DNA from: Anthostomella pinea
Lineage: Eukaryota; Ascomycota; Sordariomycetes; Xylariales; Xylariaceae
Length of the DNA stretch: 64,000 nucleotides
Direction of reading: 5' to 3'
Assembly (NCBI GenBank): GCA_963556695.1
Contig: CAUWAG010000020.1
Coordinates: forward strand, 806,001-870,000
Below the pieces are notes generated by a model. The model was not told the origin of the DNA, did no database searches, and worked only from the letters and a program-made list of their open reading frames with translations. Every line of letters begins with the position of its first letter. Positions within the stretch are counted from its first letter, which is position 1. This document shows, in pieces, positions 22,269 to 33,411 of the stretch. The translations under genes and the position numbers were made by a program.

Positions 22269-23544
22269 ATGCGAGTCAACTTCAACCGCGTTGCGGCAGT
22301 GGCCACTGCGCTCGCCGTTTGGGCCAGCGCAGCCACGGGTGCGGTCGCCACGCACACCTATTCGAAATGGATGGCATCAAGCATCATGTCCCGACACCAG
22401 GGTATCATGACTGGAGCTGGGAGCTCGTCTGAAGCGCTGCAGTCTGGATTCACACAGAAGGCATTCACAGCCCTCGTCGCGCAGTACCCGAACGCCACCG
22501 ATGTGCAACAGTACATCGAGACCAGCGTTGCAGCAGCGGCACCCTTCCTGTCCAACGCGACTTATGATGCCATGGCATACCCCATGGACCGGCTCTCCAA
22601 CGGCAACGCGCTCCTGACTCTTCCTTCGGCGAACAGTACCGCATCTAACCGCGCCGCTGCGAAGGCCCTGCACCAAAGCATCATGCTGAATCACCGAAAC
22701 ATTGATGGAGGATTGTGGTACTTTACCTACCCCCAATGGAGCTACCTCGATGGCATGTACTCACTGGCACCGTTCTGGACTCTCTACTCGACGAACGCAG
22801 TGTCCCGCAGCAGCAACAGCACCGCGGAACTAGACGACATGCTCTTTCAACTCGATTTAATCTGGCAGCACACCTACAATTCTTCGACCGGATTGCTTGT
22901 CCATGGATACGACGCCTCACTCACCGCTGTCTGGGCCAACCCGATCACCGGTGCAAGCCCTCACGTCTGGGGTCGAAGTCTCGGATGGTATGCCATGGCG
23001 CTCGTGGATACGCTGGAACTACTGCCGTCGTCGCCCTGCAAATACAAGCAGGACGTGCTTAACAAGTTCCAGACCCTCATGCCCGCCATCATCGACGCCG
23101 TGGACCAGCAGACCGGAGGATGGTGGCAGATCTTGGACGAGCCAGGCAAGGAAGGAAACTACATCGAGTCGAGCGGCAGTGCCATGTTCGCCTACGCATT
23201 GCTGAAAGGAGTGCGACTGGGATATCTCGCAGGTGGACTGGCGTCCAATGCTTCCGAGGTAGCGACGCGGGCGCAAGGGTACCTGACCGACACGTTCGTG
23301 GTCAAGGAGACGAATGGAACATTGAGTTACAACGGGACGGTTTCAGTATGCAGCCTCAATTCGACTGCATCCTATGAGGTATGTAACCCCCCTGAAGCTC
23401 GCATCACCTACAGCTGAGAACCAGTATCATCGAAGCTAACATACGAGATAGTACTACGTCGGTCAACCCATCCAGTACAACAGTGTGTTGGGATCTGCCG
23501 CCTACGTTCTGGCGTCGCTTGAAGTCGAGAAACTGAGTGCCTGA
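22269..23544 (+). CDS. GH105 family unsaturated rhamnogalacturonyl hydrolase (YteR-like)
   Basis: Two exons (22269-23378, 23452-23544) give about 400 residues with a signal peptide ending near ATGAVA. The enzyme family removes the unsaturated galacturonyl residue from the non-reducing end of rhamnogalacturonan fragments left by pectin lyases. Family landmarks are GGLWYFTYPQWSYLDGMYSL with the likely catalytic Asp, LVHGYDASLTAVWANP, SPHVWGRSLGWYAMALVDTL, and ESSGSAMFAYALLKGVRLGY. Several sequons indicate glycosylation. The signal peptide puts it outside the cell, unlike the cytosolic bacterial enzymes. GH88 is the closest alternative. It fits a plant-polysaccharide-degrading lifestyle together with the cellobiose dehydrogenase locus. 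Confidence 0.9.
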
Positions 23545-24347
23545 GTGCTTCTTCATAGAGCAAAATAGACTAGGCTGCTAGGTTAGATTGCTGATAAACT
23601 TGGACGTCCACACGACTGATTCTGCCATTCCTAATTCGTATGCGTCATCAAAACACAACTGGAATGTTACTCACACTCACGAATGAGAGATACACATACC
23701 TAGCCCGTCCTTCCCCGCGTAAGTACCGTGGGTATCCCCGACACCCGGTTTCCGCAGTCGCCAAGGTGAGTGATAGTTGCAATCCACTCCGGGGGGTACT
23801 CCTGATCTTCAGGACGGCGCGCTCAATTCCCAGCTCTTTGCCGCTCCTACATGCTCTCGCCCCAATGTCAGTGGCGACCATCGCTGCTGTATGCCCAACC
23901 TAAGTTACACAGGCTCATGCTCAACAGCTTCACGGGATATTGTGTTTACTACCGTCGCCCGCCTATCAGTCATCAGAGCCCCGGCACCTCCGGTTCGCGG
24001 TTCGCGGCTCGCGGTTCGCGACCCGGCACGGTAACTTAGTGCCCGTGCCGTGGCCCAGTACCGGTCGGAGATATCGGGCCACCCGATCTTGCCCCAATAT
24101 AGTAAAAGTGAAGGCCCCAAGGGAGGTAGCGTTGAAGCCATGGCGGAGCATTCGCAGCGGCAGTCCCACTATACGTCACCATATGTAATTTAGCGCGGCA
24201 AACAAGCCTTTTTCGATTCCATGAACGGCGTTGGCGCGGAACTTCAAGGTTCAATCCAAAAAGAGAGCCAAGACCGCCGCCGCCTTCATACCCGATCTCG
24301 TTGTTCATCAAGTCGGGCGCGCCAATGCTGCCCTTCCTGAATCGACA
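23545..24347. other. Intergenic
   Basis: 3' flank of GH105 and promoter of the MFS gene. No gene; a short heptamer repeat is listed separately. Confidence 0.5.
23994..24021 (+). repeat. Heptamer TTCGCGG tandem array
   Basis: Four adjacent 7-base units (two exact TTCGCGG, one CTCGCGG, one TTCGCGA). A small CpG-rich microsatellite about 330 bases before the MFS start codon. Confidence 0.8.
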
Positions 24348-26072
24348 ATGCCTTTAGCTGAACCAAAGGACGACGATGTCGAGCGCTCACAGGCAAGCAA
24401 TTCTCGAGGAGGGCTGTCAGACAGTTCCGACTCCCCGAGCGACGCCTTATCCACCTGCGAATGCCAGCATAATGAGAAACACCACGATGGACATCGGCCT
24501 TGCACCCTCGAGATGCGCCCGTCTCAAGTACGAGTCAGCGGCAGAGAGGGACCCGATGAGTTAAGGAGAACGCTGTCACGCCGTGAGACTACCTTATCGA
24601 GGATACGATCTCGGCCAACAGTCGCGCCATTCTCTCACCCGCTGAGCCAGCAAAAGACGTCGGAGGACTGTCTGGTAGATTTCGAGGGCCCGGACGACCC
24701 CTATCGCCCCATCAACTGGTCTACGCACAAAAAAGTGTCCACCACGCTCCTCTACGGTCTCGTCACCATGACCGCGACGTGGGCGTCGTCGGCCTACTCG
24801 GCTGGCACTATGCAGATCGCCGAGGAGTTCGGCGTCGGCACGCAGACTGCGACGCTCGGAACCACGCTCTTTCTTCTTGGATTCGGGCTGGGGCCGCTGA
24901 TGTGGGCGCCGCTGTCGGAGGTCTATGGACGCCGTATCGCTGTGCTCTCGCCCATGTTCGTCGCCATATGCTTCTCGTTCGCGACAGCGCCGGCCAAGGA
25001 TCTGCAGACCATCATGATCACGCGGTTCTTCGGCGCGCTCTTCGCTTCGGCGCCAGTGACGAATACGGGAGGTGTGCTAGGCGATCTTTTCTCGCCAGCA
25101 TACCGAGGCATCGCAATGGCGGGTTATGCCATGGCCGTGGTTGGGGGTCCAACCGTCGGTCCCATCGTCTCAGCCGCCGTGGTGGTGCAGCCGTGGCTCG
25201 GCTGGCGCTGGACCGAATACATCAGCGGCATCCTGCAGTCCTTCATCTTGATCTTTGCCCTAATCTTCATCGACGAGACCTACCCACCGGTCCTGCTCGT
25301 CGCCAAGGCGCGCCGCCTGCGGCACGAGACCGGCAACTGGGCCCTGCACGCGAAATACGAAGAGTGGGACGTCAGTATCGTCGAGCTGGCCAAGAAGTTC
25401 CTCGTCCGCCCGGTGCAGCTGCTGTGCACGCCCATCTGCTTCCTTGTGGCGCTGTACGCGTCTTTCTGCTACGGGATCCTCTACATGCAGCTAGGCGCAG
25501 TCCCCATCATCTTCCACGAGGTCAGGGGCTGGCCGCAGGTGTCCAGCGAACTGCCATTTCTTGCCATATGTCTGGGCGCGCTGACGGGGGCCGCCATCAA
25601 TATGGCCAACCAGGTCTACTACAACAAGGCCTACCACGCCGCCGGCGACCGCGCCGTCCCCGAGAAGCGCCTGCCGCCGATGATGCTGGGCTCGGTGCTC
25701 TTCGCCGCGGGCCAGTTCATCACGGGCTGGACGGCCGACCCTGCCGTCGCCCCATGGATCGCGCCCGTCATCGGCCTCTACCTGACCGGCTGCGGTTTCA
25801 ACACCATCTTCCAGGCCGCGCTCAACTACCTGGTCGACACGTTCCAGATGTACGCGGCGAGCGCGGTGGCTGCAAACACGTTTTTGAGGAGTTGCTTCGC
25901 GGCCGCCTTCCCGCTGGTCGTGTCGCCGCTGTACCACAACATCGGCGTCGGGCCCGGGTCGACTATTTTTGCTGGGTTTGGGTGTCTGCTCATTCCGGTA
26001 CCCTTCGTGTTTTACTACCATGGCAGGCGGATCCGGGCTGCGAACAAATGGAGCAAGGCTAGTGTATTCTGA
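24348..26072 (+). CDS. MFS transporter, DHA1 (drug:H+ antiporter-1, polyamine/multidrug) type
   Basis: A single exon of 574 residues. The open frame extends further up but begins with TTG; 24348 is the first ATG in frame. A long acidic and basic N-terminal tail of about 130 residues precedes the entry phrase DPYRPINWSTHKK. Twelve transmembrane segments follow. Motif A is PLSEVYGRRIAV between helices 2 and 3, and the antiporter motif C-like sequence is VVGGPTVGPIVSAA in helix 5. The large loop after helix 6 contains the typical ETYPPVLLVAKARRLRHETGN. Relatives export drugs, polyamines or fungal metabolites by proton antiport at the plasma membrane. The substrate is not predictable, and no biosynthetic cluster surrounds it. 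Confidence 0.93.
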   Translation: MPLAEPKDDDVERSQASNSRGGLSDSSDSPSDALSTCECQHNEKHHDGHRPCTLEMRPSQVRVSGREGPDELRRTLSRRETTLSRIRSRPTVAPFSHPLSQQKTSEDCLVDFEGPDDPYRPINWSTHKKVSTTLLYGLVTMTATWASSAYSAGTMQIAEEFGVGTQTATLGTTLFLLGFGLGPLMWAPLSEVYGRRIAVLSPMFVAICFSFATAPAKDLQTIMITRFFGALFASAPVTNTGGVLGDLFSPAYRGIAMAGYAMAVVGGPTVGPIVSAAVVVQPWLGWRWTEYISGILQSFILIFALIFIDETYPPVLLVAKARRLRHETGNWALHAKYEEWDVSIVELAKKFLVRPVQLLCTPICFLVALYASFCYGILYMQLGAVPIIFHEVRGWPQVSSELPFLAICLGALTGAAINMANQVYYNKAYHAAGDRAVPEKRLPPMMLGSVLFAAGQFITGWTADPAVAPWIAPVIGLYLTGCGFNTIFQAALNYLVDTFQMYAASAVAANTFLRSCFAAAFPLVVSPLYHNIGVGPGSTIFAGFGCLLIPVPFVFYYHGRRIRAANKWSKASVF

Positions 26073-26704
26073 GAAGGCTTGGGCTCTCTGTGCGTTCCCG
26101 TCTAGAGGCCAGGTTTGCGATTGGGCTGCGCTAGAGAAGAGGTTCCGTGGTTCTCGTCACTCAGCATGGCGTCGGCGTCGGCGTCGGCGTTTGGGCGGGC
26201 ATTGTATGCTAGCATCTACACAATATTTTGGGAGTTTGTTTCAGTGCCATGATTTCTCAGTCTATTGGCCTTGCTAGCATACTCACCATCCCTGGATGGA
26301 TAAACTTGCTGCGATGAAGGGTAGGTTCTCGCTAACATAGGGCGATAGGTTGACCGGCAGTGTAGATATTTAGACGAAATTTGGACGGCAAGTTGGCCTC
26401 AGAGCCATGAGAGATCATCGGTGATCGATCTATGGTTGAACTTGAATCCAGCTTCATAAACACCCTGTGCTGCTTTACCTGGAGGGGGATGTTTAACACC
26501 TAGAACATGGGTTTGCGCCCAACTCCATACCTAGGCACTCCTTATTCCTCTACCGTGGTCCCTCCATGTGCGCAGGATAAGTCTCAGTGCTAAGCACTTC
26601 GCTGTGTTCATTGGAACAATGATCAATCTCCGAATAAGATTATCTGTTGCACATCTACCCGCAGGTAAGTATCTTCGCTAACGCAAGACTCTCAGTCCGA
26701 CATA
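26073..26704. other. Intergenic (convergent 3' ends)
   Basis: Between the MFS stop and the stop of the minus-strand P450. A short GTCGGC microsatellite (three units, 26171-26188) lies in the MFS 3' flank. No gene. Confidence 0.5.
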
Positions 26705-28539
26705 TCATTCACGCTTCTCGCACACTAACCTCAACCTCTCTGGATGGTTCATCCTGAGCAACAGATTGTAATTCACGTCGTCCGCACAGTCCCTCGTCCT
26801 CTCTCTCGCCTGAGCATCTGTCTCGCCAACTCCCCTCTCCACGCGCAGGCGATGCCGGTGGAACAAGCGGGCGAGCACGGCGACACCCTCGACCATGGAT
26901 AACTTTTTCCCAACGCAGTTCTGCGGTCCATCCGACCACGGGAAGAAGGTGCCCTTCCGGGGCACGAGGAGTCTCTCATCGCCCGTCGTCGTCCCTGGAT
27001 TCAGGATCCACCGGGACGGGCGCCACTGGTAGGGGTCCGTGCCCCAGTACCGCGCGTCTGTCTGGATACCGAGCAGAACCGGGAAGACCCCGATACCGGG
27101 GGGAACGGGGATCACGCGGTCTCCGACCTGGAGCTCTCTTGCGCGCTCCGAGGCTATCTTGGGCAGCCCCGTGATGGGCGCGAAGAGGCGCAGCGTCTCG
27201 AGGATCACGGCGTGGCAGCGATTTAGCTTGGCGAATGCGCTATAGTGCCATCCATCATCGCCGTCTTCTGCGACGGCGACTGATTCTTCGTGCAGCCATT
27301 CCTGGATGTCCGGATTCGCCACCAGGAGGGTCAACGCAAAGGATAGGGCGATGAGGATGGTGTCGTGGCCTGCGAAGTTGATGGCAAAGGTATTACCCAG
27401 TATCTCGTCGGCTGATAGCCCGCCTCTCTTGGCTCTACTAGCGACGTCCTCGTTGGCAGCAGCCAGCAGCGGCTTCAGAGAGCGTACTAGTGGTGTCAGC
27501 AAGCCGCCGCTTGTTGAGCTGTCACGGTCGAGCACGGCTGTTTCTTCTGTGACCACTTTCATCAGGATGGACTTGAAGGATGCGGCTGCACGACCGACTC
27601 TGGCCAGGCTCTTGGGTACTAGGGCTCCGGTGAGGTGGCGGTAGGGAATCAGCATCAGGAGAATAGAGCTCTCGAGCACGACGAGCAGGGTGTCTCGGTA
27701 GGATGCCGTGGCTGCCAGCTCATGTTCTGCTGCATGTGGACTTCCGCTCTTCAAATCTCGAGGCTCCTGAAATGCCGTCGCCGAGAGCACGTTGAATGTA
27801 AGCGCTCGCAGGTCTCCTTCGAGACTCGTGATTTTGCTTGGTGTCTGGTAGCCCAGTCTTGCAGCATCCCCCTTAGGTAGCCTGAGTCAGTTTGAACAAG
27901 AATTGGTTCTGGAAGCGAATAGTTAGCTGGAAGGCGACCACTTACTGGGTTTGGCGCACTGTTCCATCCCATACCAACTCCATCAAACTTTCAGTGAACG
28001 GCGCAGCGACGGCTTTGCGGTGACGCGGCCAGTCATCCAACCCAACGGTAAAGACGGACGGCCCATAGAAAGCCAGCATACCAGATACCCCCTAGATGAG
28101 ACGGGCACGCGGTAGTCTACTGCGTGAGGGGAACCCACGTACCGTACTTTTGAACAGGGCGCACGAAAGCCCTCCATCGCGAGTATATCTCCACGATGGC
28201 ATCCGGATCAGCAACATGCAGGCTGATGCCGGCGGGCGACACAAGGACCCATACGGGCCCGAAACGCTCCGTGGGTCGGCTCTTTTCGAGGAAGTGCCAG
28301 TTGCGGTGAGAGAAGCGGACGAAGTCGGGATAGGAGCTCCAGGGAATACTAGGTAAGCAGCGGCTCAGGGCCGCCCACACGACGGGTTGGAAGATCACCA
28401 AGGTATTGCTTTCAGCGCTGAAGGGGATACGAACCACGGGGACCTGGAGAGCTCGAGCCTTACGTACGTTGGCCTCGAGGCAGACGACGGTCCATACCAG
28501 GTAGCCCAGCACCGAGGACAGGAGTAATGATATGATCAT
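26705..28539 (-). CDS. Cytochrome P450 monooxygenase; first splice junction out of phase
   Basis: Exon 1 (28539 to about 28143) has the N-terminal anchor MIISLLLSSVLGYLVWTVVC. Exon 2 (28091-27946) contains GLDDWPRHRKAVAAPF. Exon 3 (27881-26705) has the I-helix AGHDTI, the ExxR motif ETLR and the heme loop FFPWSDGPQNCVGKKL with its cysteine ligand. These define a microsomal heme monooxygenase. Intron 2 splices in phase, but the only strong donor (GTACGT) and acceptor (CTAG) for intron 1 leave the frame off by one base. So either a one-base lesion, an unusual splice site or a sequence error lies between about 28084 and 28143. The CYP family and substrate are not assigned. Confidence 0.8.
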
Positions 28540-29065
28540 GGCTAAGGACGACGTAGCTAAGTAGTAAGCCAAGCAAAGAGCTGATGTGATTAACCTAGGT
28601 TGAGCAGAGCAGGTAGTGCTCTAGTTGGATTTGGTGCTACGAATTGGGCAATAGGTCAGCAGCCATTGAATTAGTCTTTCAAGTGCCGGTTGTCCTCTCT
28701 GGGGAAGCAGTGTACTATACTCTGGGATCTAGTCACGTAGGGACATAAGAATATTGTTTCGTTGTGCATACCACGTCGGCTCACACCCACCACTTGTGCT
28801 CTCGTTACCGCTTGCGGCTGTCCAGAGAGGTATGACAGTGGTATCTGACGGGGTGAGGTATGTACCGAAGAACGTATCTGTTAGTCAGCATGTGAGATAC
28901 CGTGCTACTTCGTTGATCTTCGCATATACGTCACAAATCTCCTGGCTTTGAGGCTCTGGTTCCGGCTTGTACCATACATTAACGAGCTGTTGTTACATGC
29001 GCTAGCACATATGTTGGCTGGGTGCAAGTTCCCTTACCAGAGGTCTCATCACCCCGCCATCTCTC
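28540..29065. other. Intergenic
   Basis: Upstream region of the P450 on the minus strand. No gene or RNA is recognised. Confidence 0.5.
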
Positions 29066-29591
29066 CTACACACCCTGCTCGGCCTCTTTATGTGTAATGT
29101 TACTACTCGGCTTGGAGTGCATCTCGTAGTCGTCCGCGGGGTCGCCTGCGACAGTAAGGTTGCCCTGGGACATGAGCAGGTTGGTGTCGGGAAGCTCCAA
29201 GTACTTCTTGCGGCGCGGCGTCTGGTTCGCGCCGAACGTGACGAGTGTCGGCGTTTTGGCCTGCTCGCTGCTGCCCTTCGTCTTGGTCGCCGGCGCCGAG
29301 CTGCCCAGCAGCCGCGACCGGATCGACTTGAAGAAGGCCGATACGCCAATCGTGACGGTCGCGAAATGCGCACATGCAAGCATGAAGCCCACGATGATGG
29401 CGATGTTCGTCTCGATCAGGCTGCGGTTGCAAGGCACGCGTAGGTAGTTAGTAACGTTGGCATTCGAATTAAGGGACCGATATGTCTTGCAGGAATACCT
29501 ACGAGCACAGGCTTGTTATGGCGACAAGCCACGCTGAATCGCCCGACGTGAGGATCTGGACTTTGAAGACGTAATCCAACGCGACCCTGGG
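29066..29591 (-). pseudogene. 5'-truncated rhodopsin-domain gene fragment
   Basis: Two exons can be joined in phase: about 29591-29503, reading VALDYVFKVQILTSGDSAWL, and 29420-29066, reading SLIETNIAIIVGFMLACAHF followed by a basic stretch and a hydrophilic tail to the stop. These correspond to the last one or two transmembrane helices and the C-terminal tail of the rhodopsin-domain family represented intact at 19278-20494. The expected preceding helices are not found in the next kilobase on this strand. It is most likely a remnant; a gene with unusually diverged 5' exons is the alternative. Confidence 0.6.
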
Positions 29592-30754
29592 CTGATCCTA
29601 CGCTCACCTACATCTACGCGAAGGCTGCCCGTTGACTGAGAATCATTATACACCCGTCCTCCAATCTTTGAACTCGTTTTGTCGCCTCACACCTCTTCAG
29701 CTTTCTGCGGTGGTGTGGATGCCTTTCTGGGAGGCGAGGATTTTAACTCAGACAGGGGAAGATGTGAACAGGACGGGAAGAATCCCCCGATAAAACTTGG
29801 GCAACTTCAGATAATCATGATAATGATCCTTCAACTGTGCTCAATCCATCGTGGGAAGGGCCCTCAGACTACCCCGAGTAACCCGAGAAAAGATGATGTG
29901 CTCAGATCAGGGGGGACCGGCGTCTGGTGGCCGCCAGATGTGGCCATTAACTTGTACCACATGTTTCCTTACATGTATTCAATGGATTACCACCCTCAGC
30001 GATTCCTATGTGTGTGAGCGAAGCGGTGGCCTAGGGGTTCCTCTCTGGATCGATTCCAAAGACGCTTATATGTTTCTCCGCTGGTTCGCTGAGGTGAACA
30101 TATCATGGATCCTTTGCTACTACTGTGATTTTATACAATAAGTTACTGCAGGAATCTTGGTCAGCCTGCAAACTGCGTATAATTGATTGGTGGCGTCCGC
30201 CCGGCTTTTCCGGTCGGATGGTGTGCAACCTGCGGAAAGGGATAGGAGGGTTGCATCTAATGGAAGCGGAGGTCTGTACGGAAGGATGCATTTATGCGCG
30301 CACCCGGCCTAGTACAGTATGCTTCTCAAATACGACACCCAATGTTTCGGCCCTGGTCCAACTGCTCCTTCGGAAGCGAGCATCGGTCAGTACCACACTG
30401 CTAGCCCTATGTCATCACCAGTCTGAAAAGCTCAGCCAATGTATGACATGTGTGGAATCCCGATAATGTCGTAACATGCGGACCTTAATTCCACGCAGTC
30501 TGAGACGGGGTTCCGGATTAAGTGCAAGTATGCGCTCGCCACCCCCTTCGAGTGCATGGAGTTGTGACGGATTTTTTGCTGCGTAGTTACTTGCACCTCA
30601 ATCTCGAGAACGAATAGCTAGAACAGGGGAAATGTGGGAATACAGAATGAAGGCCGGAAGAGGCAGACAGAGAAAAACACATCAAAGGTGGAACATTGTA
30701 TGTTGAAATAATCATGGTTTCTATGTCCATCAATATCATATACTGCCCCCTAAG
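29592..30754. other. Intergenic
   Basis: The expected 5' half of the rhodopsin-type fragment is absent here. No other gene is supported. Confidence 0.45.
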
Positions 30755-32642
30755 TTACTCCCGAACGGATATCTTCACAAGGTATTCGTCGCCCTCCTTA
30801 GTTGACATGGTCACCAACACGGGCCTACCCTCACCAGCCCCAGGGAACGGCGGATTGCCGACGAGCTGCACGTCGAACCTCTGTAACAGCGTCGCCACGA
30901 ACGTCGTCACCGAGAAGCGTGCAAGAAACCGGCCGCTGCACATCGTCTTACCCCCGCCAAAAGGCCGCCACGACGGGCTGCGCGCGAGACTATTCGTTCC
31001 TGCGGGCCCGTCGTCGGCCGCCCCCTTCTGCTTCTGCTGCCAGCGCTCGGGCCGGAATCGGTGCGGCTCGTCACCGAAGACACTCGCGTCAAAGTGCAGT
31101 AGCCGGTGCGGCACCATGACGCGGTTGCCCTTGCGCATGAGCTTGCCGCCGATGACCGTGTTCGCCGTCATCAGCCTCACAGATGCAGCCCATCCGGACA
31201 TGCGCAGCGTCTCGTGCCAGATGGCGTCCACGGAAGGGCAGCGCGACGGATCCTGGATCAGCACCGGGTCGACGAGCGCGCCGGTCGGTCCAAAAGCGGC
31301 GGCTGTCTCGGCACGGTAGGCGGCGAGCAGGGGCGGTGGATCAGGTAGCTTAGAACCCAGAATGCCGTTTTACGGGTGTTGGTGTTGATGCTGGAGGGTC
31401 GTGTGCTCCCGCTAATGTACTTTCATTATGCATCAGGGGAAGGGGGAGGAAACGAGGGAAGACTTACGCAAGGTATAGGTGAAATACCACGACGGCTAAA
31501 TCTTCACCCTCTACCCCGATAGCCCGCATCTCGTCTTCCATGGCATTGATCAGCCATGCCGTCCCGCCGCTGCGCTGGCTCTGCGGCACGTCGAAGTACT
31601 TGTTCAACGAGGCGATGACCTGGGCACGCGGCATGGTCATGTCCGCGGACAAGAAGTTGGGATACTGGTATAGCATCTCCCAGATGAGCTCGTCGAAGGC
31701 CAAAAATGCGGCGGGCAGCCCTGGGTCGATCTCTGCCAGTTTCCGGCCGAAGTAGACGTCCTGACCGAGCTGGATGAAGATCTCGGAACACCATTGATAC
31801 AGCGGTACCTCGATGCTCGTGGGGCCTTTGGTTACCGAGCTGGGATACATGGCAAGATCGGCAATGGTCAGGTTCCGGTCAACCCAAGCCTGGACTTGCT
31901 TCTGGAGGGCTACGAGGCTTTCGCCAGGATGGAGCTGGTGCGCATGCATTCTCTGCGCCAGTACGCCGAGCGACTCGCCCTGGGGGTTCGGGAAGCCGGT
32001 CTTGTCAGTTGGCAGAGCGGTATATACGGTCTTGATGATTTTCTCATCGTTGCCGTTGATGCGCATTAATCCTTGCACGAATTCTTCAAACGAGAGCGTC
32101 TCGGTATTGCGATAGACCTCGGCTGAGTGCTTGACCTGCGACACGACGTTGAAGGTCATCCCAAAAGCAGTCAGGGCAAATGGGTCCTTACTTTCACCAA
32201 GGTAGCTCTGGTCAACATCAGCTTGATCTGGTACTATACCAGTTTTCTCGTGCTTGTTTCTTGCTCACCTGGCCCTTGTCAACATACCGTTCGATTCCAG
32301 GAAAAAGGCTCGGCCATGGCCTTAGCGGAAAGCAATATTCAGTCAAAAGAATCAGATGTAGTGGGTGTCAGGGGCACAAACGCATGACCAAAGATACAGT
32401 TAATATACCCATCTCCAGTGGTCCCAACCACCTCAGGGTATATTGTACTCACACGAGACCCAGTACGGCAACTCCTTGGGTTGGTCGGGTCGAAAGAAGG
32501 GCAGTATGGTAAACCTCCATGTTCGCCAGAAGACCAGAGCCAACAGCAAACTAACCACTACCCTGGTTAACGTAAGATTGAGTAGGGTCGCGAAGTTGTG
32601 GATACCGGGAGCGGTGGTGGTGGAATTGAGTAGAGAAGACAT
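30755..32642 (-). pseudogene. Cytochrome P450 with frameshift (CYP7/CYP8-like class)
   Basis: Four exons are traceable: 32642-32453 (membrane anchor), 32320-32269 (a 52-base exon reading HGRAFFLESNGML), 32215-31468 and 31390-30755. The conserved parts include TETLSFEEFVQGLM, INTNTRKTAFWVL (helix I region), ExxR as HETLRM, and the heme loop WRPFGGGKTMCSGRFLARFS. The overall pattern resembles fungal P450s related to oxysterol or prostacyclin-type CYP7/CYP8. All splice phases agree, but within exon 4 at about 31331-31342 the frame must change by one base between YLIH and PPLLAAYRAE. The gene is therefore broken unless this is a sequence error. Confidence 0.75.
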
Positions 32643-33397
32643 GATGACAAGATTGATGTGTTCTAGCACTACTACCGTGAAGCAGAAAAAAAATATGCGG
32701 GTAAGGAGCAAGTATGAAAAGAACAACAAACATGGTCTCTCCTAATATTATGGCGGACGCCTTTTCTTGCTAATACCAGCCAGGTGCTGTGCTCCAGTGT
32801 TGTGAGCCAAAGCTACCGGTCACGGAATCGCGGGAATGTTCGGCGCTCACAGTCACAAGAAAGATGGGAGGTCAGGTCGTAAGCAACATATTGGGAATAA
32901 TTCTTTCTTGGGCGAAGCCTGCCCTTAGACGAGAAATAGGGATCATGAGGCCCTAACTTTAGTATTTATAATAATAGTTTGTATGCCTTCATTGGTATAA
33001 CCTTCTATTTGAGCGTTTAAGCTTTGGAAAGAGAGAGGAGGTAAAAGAGCGGACAACAGAGTGGAGGTGGTAGTGCAGGAAGGAGATGCAGCTACAAGTG
33101 CAGTCAGCTCGTAAAGTTCTATAAAAGTTCTGTAAAAGTTCTGAAAGTTCTACATCCGATGCAGATAATTATAGATTAGAACTTTGAGTGGCGACGTAAG
33201 TTCTACATAGACCTAAAAGTTCCCCGTCATGGGGAACCGCTAATCGTTACCATTCTGGACACCTGTATGAAAATAGAAGCAGACCATTCAATGTACGCGG
33301 GGCCGCCGGCGTGGCTGTAGGGCTGCCTTTTGTCATTTTCCTCTTGCAATAATAAAGGATCTGATCGACAGTGGTAGTCGACGAAGGCATCATATCG
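32643..33397. other. Intergenic, AT-rich, with small repeats
   Basis: Upstream side of the broken P450. It contains an 11-base tandem repeat (listed) and a perfect 7-bp inverted repeat, GTTCCCC...GGGGAAC, at 33219-33237. No gene. Confidence 0.5.
33111..33152 (+). repeat. 11-bp tandem repeat, TAAAAGTTCTG type
   Basis: Almost four consecutive copies of an 11-base unit, two of them identical. Further AAGTTC strings follow at about 33180-33222, suggesting a decayed longer array. Confidence 0.75.
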
Positions 33398-33411
33398 TCA
33401 TGGGGCCACTT

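Noticed and set aside
24231..24347. Longer N-terminus for the MFS transporter
   Set aside because: The first codon of that extension is TTG; the first in-frame ATG is 24348.
24779..26062. 427-codon open frame overlapping the MFS gene in another frame
   Set aside because: Arg/Pro-rich translation with no domain, fully inside a well-conserved transporter frame; a shadow of GC-rich codon usage.
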